Below the pieces are notes generated by a model. That model had not been told where the DNA came from. It was given only the letters and a program-made list of their open reading frames with translations, and ran no database searches. Both the position numbers and the translations under genes were made by a program. Below, piece after piece: positions 7,301 to 9,203 of a DNA stretch of 9,203 bases. The stretch comes from Comamonadaceae bacterium (GTDB taxonomy: Bacteria > Pseudomonadota > Gammaproteobacteria > Burkholderiales > Burkholderiaceae_C): the NCBI GenBank assembly GCA_947374485.1, contig CANCCF010000161.1:1-9203 (forward strand). The letters run 5' to 3'. Within the stretch, counting starts at the first letter, position 1. Each line of letters starts with the position of its first letter.

Positions 7301-7544
7301 CTATGCCCTGCCCCAGGAAGACCTGGTGCAAGTGGCCCAGGGTTCGGGCCTGCAGTGGGTCAACACCAACGCCGACAGCGTGGCCAAGGTGCAAGCCGCC
7401 ATTGCCGCCGAAGCGCAAACCGTGCACGTGCCCCGCGAGCGCCCCGCTGCGGTGAACGTGGAAGCTGGTCCGCTGGTGCTGGTGGAAACCAAGCGCGACC
7501 TGCGCAACATGACGCTGCCGTTTGAAGAAGGCAGCCAGCCGTAA
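4308..7544 (+). CDS. rne: Ribonuclease E, endoribonuclease and degradosome scaffold
   Basis: At 1078 residues this matches E. coli RNase E (1061). RNase E makes single-strand endonucleolytic cuts in mRNA, rRNA and tRNA precursors, prefers 5'-monophosphate ends, and scaffolds the RNA degradosome at the inner membrane. The catalytic half is intact. It has the N-terminal MKRMLINATQ, an S1 domain (about 36-120, with GNIYKAVVTRVEPSLEA), the 5'-sensor region with R168-T169, a DNase I-like domain with metal ligands D301 (SVDVNS) and D344 (IVIDFIDM), and the Zn-link CPRC (C402, C405). The C-terminal half is of low complexity. It contains a candidate amphipathic membrane-targeting helix TGFFGWIKNLLGG (570-582), Arg/Gly/Glu blocks (about 613-699, 728-769, 808-831), a basic patch REKRSRDRYGRDRGPR (876-891), an Ala/Pro/Val spacer (about 926-992) and a non-repetitive tail (993-1078) ending near LVLVETKRDLRNMTLPFEE. 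It has a good ribosome binding site and its own terminator, so it is probably monocistronic. Confidence 0.97.
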   Translation: MKRMLINATQAEERRLAIVDGQKLLDYEIEIEGREQRKGNIYKAVVTRVEPSLEACFVDYGEDRHGFLPFKEISKQFFQQGVSAGNARIQDAIREGQELLVQVEKEERGNKGAALTTFVSLAGRYVVLMPNNPRGGGVSRRIEGEDRADLKEALDQLEYPNGMSIIARTAGIGRSAPELQWDLNYLLKLWSAIDGAAKGGKGAYLIYQESSLVIRAIRDYFNHDIGDILIDTDDVYEQAQQFMAHVMPEHAARVKRYRDDAPLFSRFQIEHQIESAYARTVQLPSGGAIVIDHTEALVSVDVNSARAIKGGDIEETATRTNLEAADEVARQMRLRDLGGLIVIDFIDMEESRNRREVENRLRDALRQDRARVQFGTISKFGLMEMSRQRLRPALSEGASIPCPRCGGSGHIRDTESSALQILRIIQEESLKDNTASVLCQVPVDVASFLLNEKRTEIAKIELKQRINVLMVPNKNLETPNYKLERLKHDDPRLDNIEASYKMADDMEEATSVTRRSQEPTNKQTPIIKGVLPDAPAPVAIPKPEVAKVAPVAVAAPKPVVAPATVAPASTGFFGWIKNLLGGEAPAPVVAKPVVAAPAAKLEEKRDARPPREGGRDGGRGGRGGRDGGRDGSRGEGRDGGRGPRGEGRGERPEGQRAEGQRPEGDRPERGERGGRGGRGGRGGERSERGPRPEGQQRERFDAEGKPMAPEAVGIDGGNQNGNPENGERAPRPERAPRAERGGERTERGGERTERGERGERGNRPPRAERVEGAEGESRPVEQEGREASRDGNRPEAGAEGMEGQRSEGRGGRGRGGRGRGGERGPRPEGQQPQGEGQSQQPMFVPEDAQAESVQNAEGNEAREGQEARNGNNGEPREKRSRDRYGRDRGPRADRPQRHDFTENGVVEMPPLGSAPMRAEAPMPVQEAAVAAPVAVAEEPVLAASAAPAPALAPAPAAAPVAAPAPVAAPAAPVAAPVAAPVAAAVATAAAGSMPKVSTYALPQEDLVQVAQGSGLQWVNTNADSVAKVQAAIAAEAQTVHVPRERPAAVNVEAGPLVLVETKRDLRNMTLPFEEGSQP
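7215..7256 (+). repeat. 12-bp tandem repeat inside rne (Ala/Pro/Val spacer)
   Basis: GCAGCCCCTGTT occurs three times in a row (7215-7226, 7227-7238, 7239-7250), followed by a partial copy GCAGCC (7251-7256). Each unit adds four in-frame residues of the Ala-Ala-Pro-Val type. The copies are identical at the DNA level, which suggests recent expansion by slippage and possible length variation between strains. It lies in a flexible spacer, so copy-number change should be tolerated. Confidence 0.85.
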
Positions 7545-7546
7545 GC

Positions 7547-7591
7547 GTTTGCGCTGCAAACCAGAAGGGCACCTGCGGGTGCCCTTTTTTT
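7547..7591 (+). terminator. rne intrinsic terminator preceded by a small hairpin
   Basis: The terminator proper is AAGGGCACC (7565-7573) paired with GGTGCCCTT (7578-7586): a perfect 9-bp stem with a TGCG loop, running into seven T (7585-7591). Just upstream, two bases after the stop codon, a second perfect inverted repeat GTTTGC/GCAAAC (7547-7552 with 7556-7561, 3-nt loop) lies only 3 nt from the terminator stem. The paired stems may also protect the mRNA 3' end. Confidence 0.92.
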
Positions 7592-7637
7592 GTCCTTGTG
7601 CAGCACACCGCGAGGCCAGGCGCACTGAGCGGCGGGC

Positions 7638-7643
7638 GACAAT
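7638..7643 (+). promoter_or_regulatory. Candidate -10 element for the 2H-phosphoesterase gene
   Basis: GACAAT lies 7 nt before the ATG at 7651 and matches TATAAT at four of six positions. The gene sits behind the strong rne terminator and so needs its own promoter, yet no Shine-Dalgarno sequence precedes the ATG. A start site about 7 nt after this box would fall at or next to the A of ATG, giving a leaderless mRNA. No good -35 box is seen near 7615-7620, so the call is tentative. Confidence 0.35.
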
Positions 7644-7650
7644 CGACGCG

Positions 7651-8346
7651 ATGCACAAACCCGTCCCGCCCTGCGACAGCTTCACCCTCTGCAATGAGCA
7701 ACGCGATTTCCCGGAGTGGCACCTGGGGCGTCCGCATTTCGCGCTGTGGGCGCTGCAGGTGGACACCGCTGCGCTTGACCGGCGCATCCGGGCCGCACAG
7801 GCCCACCTGGCGCAGCACCTGCTGGACGGCTACGTGCGCCAGCCCCACGTCACCGTGGGCCTGTGTGGATTTCCCACAGCCACTGTGCAGCATGCTGATG
7901 ACTTTGCCCCGCAGGCCCTGCAGGCACAGCTGGCCGCCCTGCGCCAGGCGCGCCCGCGGCCCTTTGCCATTGCAGTGGGCGGTCTGGCAAGTTTCACCTC
8001 GGCGCCTTACCTGCGCGTACAGGCAGACACCGGCCATCTGGACCTTTTGCGCCAGTGCCTGGCCCGCGCGGCCATGAATTCAGCGCCGGGCCACTACACG
8101 CCACATGTGACAGTGGGGCTGTATGCCGGTGTCTGGCCGCTGCCGGTGCTGGAGGCGCAGTTCAGCCGCTTTGATGATGGTGCAGACCTGGTGGTGGACG
8201 TCCGCGGCATCAGTCTCGTGGCCTATGCGGCACCTGAAATTGGCGGTCCTTTGCAGACCCTGGCCGACTACGATTTTGCGACCGGCGCCCTGCGCTGGAG
8301 CCTGGGCCTGCCCGCGGCGCTGCAGGCTTTTGCCGCGCTGTGCTGA
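7651..8346 (+). CDS. 2H phosphoesterase superfamily protein ('2'-5' RNA ligase' family)
   Basis: This 231-residue protein carries two copies of the H-x-T motif that defines the 2H superfamily (LigT/ThpR, CPDases): PHVTVGL at 65-71 (H66, T68) and PHVTVGL at 151-157 (H152, T154). The two histidines form the active site for opening 2',3'-cyclic phosphodiester bonds or ligating RNA ends. The spacing of about 86 residues and the overall length fit a two-lobed 2H protein. It is not close to E. coli ThpR, so the substrate is unknown; RNA ends or a cyclic nucleotide are the usual candidates. The ATG at 7651 was chosen because the open frame upstream overlaps rne and spans its terminator. The gene lies downstream of rne but behind its terminator, and converges with the GGDEF gene across a 6-nt gap that shows no terminator. 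Confidence 0.87.
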   Translation: MHKPVPPCDSFTLCNEQRDFPEWHLGRPHFALWALQVDTAALDRRIRAAQAHLAQHLLDGYVRQPHVTVGLCGFPTATVQHADDFAPQALQAQLAALRQARPRPFAIAVGGLASFTSAPYLRVQADTGHLDLLRQCLARAAMNSAPGHYTPHVTVGLYAGVWPLPVLEAQFSRFDDGADLVVDVRGISLVAYAAPEIGGPLQTLADYDFATGALRWSLGLPAALQAFAALC

Positions 8347-8352
8347 TGCGGC

Positions 8353-9203
8353 CTAAAACAGGTCCACGTCACCCACGTTGACCAGCTCACCCAGCAAGCC
8401 CTTGCGCACCAGCTCGCCAAAACTGGCCACCTGGTTGCCGCCTGCGTGCTGGCAGTAGTCCACCGCGCGCTCGGCCCGCTCCAGCGTGGTGCTGGGCGAG
8501 TCGTCGGCAGTGACACGGGTAAAGCCGCCACAGGCCGTGATGTGACCCACCTGCGGAAAGTTGAACTTCTGCATGTTGGCGCGAAAGCGCTCAAAGGCGG
8601 CCAGCACCAGCGCCTCATCCGGGCAATGCATCAGCACCGCGAACTGCTCGCCGCCCAGGCGGTAGATGCGGTCATAGGTGCGAAACGTGTTGTTCAGAAT
8701 GCGCGCCACCAGCAACAGCACCTCCTCGGCAATCAGGTGGCCGCTTTTTTCGACCATGGCACCGAAGTGGTCCACGCTGACCGTACCCAGCCAGTAGTTG
8801 GGTGGCACCCGGTGGCGCCTCTCCTGGCCACTGCCCGCTACGACCTTGTCCGGCGCGGGATGGTTGGCAGCGGCACCTTCATCCAGCTCTTCCAGCACGG
8901 CGCTGTAAAAGGTGTCGTCCAGCGACTTGCGGTTGAGCAAGCCGGTCAGGCCGTCGCGTTCACTGTAGGCCAGCAGGTGGTACATGTTGCGAAACACATG
9001 CAGCAAGGTGTTGACGGTCTCCAGCTCGGCCTCACTCAGGCCCTGGGGTGAGTGGATTTCGAGCACGCCGTCATCATCGGTGCGCGACCTCTCGAACAGC
9101 GGCGCATAGCTGATGCGTGGCCCGGCATCGCCCTGCAGCGCCACTTCCACGCGGTGGCGTGTTTGCAGGCAGCGCAGCCGGTCGCGTTCGTCCTCCAGCC
9201 GGG
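8353..9203 (-). CDS. GGDEF-domain protein with degenerate active site, N-terminus outside window
   Basis: The frame is open to the right edge; about 283 residues are visible and the start is missing. A charged helical stretch (R/E/D/L-rich, 9151-9203) and about 65 residues of unassigned sequence precede a GGDEF domain, which begins with RDGLTGLLNRKSLDD. GGDEF domains make c-di-GMP from two GTP. Here the signature is GGEQF (8641-8655), with Gln for the second acidic residue. The helix usually reading INDxxGHxxGD reads MVEKSGHLIAEE, so the guanine-contacting Asn is Val and the following Asp is Glu. The metal Asp in VDHF is kept. The allosteric I-site RxxD is intact as RTYD, exactly five residues before GGEQF. 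An insertion of about 28 residues (8795-8880 region, Ala/Pro/Gly/Arg-rich) interrupts the domain between its first helix and the VDHF strand. A c-di-GMP-binding receptor is more likely than an active cyclase; this is inference. Confidence 0.88.
   Translation of the reverse strand, partial: RLEDERDRLRCLQTRHRVEVALQGDAGPRISYAPLFERSRTDDDGVLEIHSPQGLSEAELETVNTLLHVFRNMYHLLAYSERDGLTGLLNRKSLDDTFYSAVLEELDEGAAANHPAPDKVVAGSGQERRHRVPPNYWLGTVSVDHFGAMVEKSGHLIAEEVLLLVARILNNTFRTYDRIYRLGGEQFAVLMHCPDEALVLAAFERFRANMQKFNFPQVGHITACGGFTRVTADDSPSTTLERAERAVDYCQHAGGNQVASFGELVRKGLLGELVNVGDVDLF

Noticed and set aside
6481..7455. Plus-strand 324-codon frame within the rne C-terminal region
   Set aside because: It is a frame-shifted shadow of the repetitive GC-rich region with Ala/Val/Lys then Trp/His/Pro/Leu strings and no recognisable fold.
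4242..7787. Very long (1181-codon) open frame antisense to rne
   Set aside because: It mirrors the high-GC, R/G/A/P-biased rne sequence, encodes low-complexity Cys/His/Arg/Ala strings, spans the rne terminator and has no domain or ribosome binding site. rne is unmistakable on the other strand.
8446..9051. Plus-strand 201-codon frame opposite the GGDEF gene
   Set aside because: It is antisense to a clearly recognisable GGDEF domain and has no ribosome binding site or known domain.

Overview
The window reads as ordinary core chromosome of a high-GC betaproteobacterium, most likely Burkholderiales and probably Comamonadaceae (Rhodoferax/Acidovorax-like). This rests on strong G/C bias at third codon positions, on protein sequences that look Comamonadaceae-like from memory, and on the gene order methyltransferase / S49 peptidase / Rieske / HAD / rluC / rne. 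No mobile element, CRISPR array, tRNA or rRNA gene was seen, and I found no clearly new multi-gene system.

Layout. A 5'-truncated tetrapyrrole-methylase-fold SAM methyltransferase (+, 1-612) ends in a good intrinsic terminator. Facing it is a tightly packed minus-strand gene string read from 3814 down to 645: rluC (23S rRNA pseudouridine synthase), a HAD phosphatase, a small Rieske [2Fe-2S] protein and a membrane-anchored S49 (SppA-like) peptidase. Intergenic gaps are 9, about 13 and 1 nt, so this is very probably one operon. A 493-nt gap (3815-4307) then separates rluC from the divergent rne gene. The gap contains no convincing gene but several perfect inverted repeats. With a TATAAT element at 3800-3805 it looks like a long structured rne leader, comparable in position and size to the autoregulatory rne 5' UTR of E. 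coli.

rne (4308-7544) encodes a full-length 1078-residue RNase E. It has an intact catalytic half, a candidate membrane-targeting helix, a long disordered Arg/Gly-rich region, an Ala/Pro-rich spacer and a non-repetitive C-terminal segment. It ends with two hairpins, the second a strong intrinsic terminator. Next comes a 2H-phosphoesterase ('2'-5' RNA ligase' family) gene (7651-8346), perhaps leaderless. It converges on a GGDEF-domain gene (8353-9203, minus) that runs off the right edge.

Functionally the centre of the window concerns RNA: rRNA modification (RluC), mRNA/rRNA processing (RNase E) and a possible RNA-end enzyme (2H protein). rluC and rne are also divergent neighbours in E. coli, which suggests an old arrangement. 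The most interesting points are the structured rne leader with a possible Shine-Dalgarno-sequestering helix, the GGDEF protein whose active site looks degenerate while its RxxD inhibitory site is intact (a c-di-GMP receptor signature), and the lineage-specific C-terminal half of RNase E.
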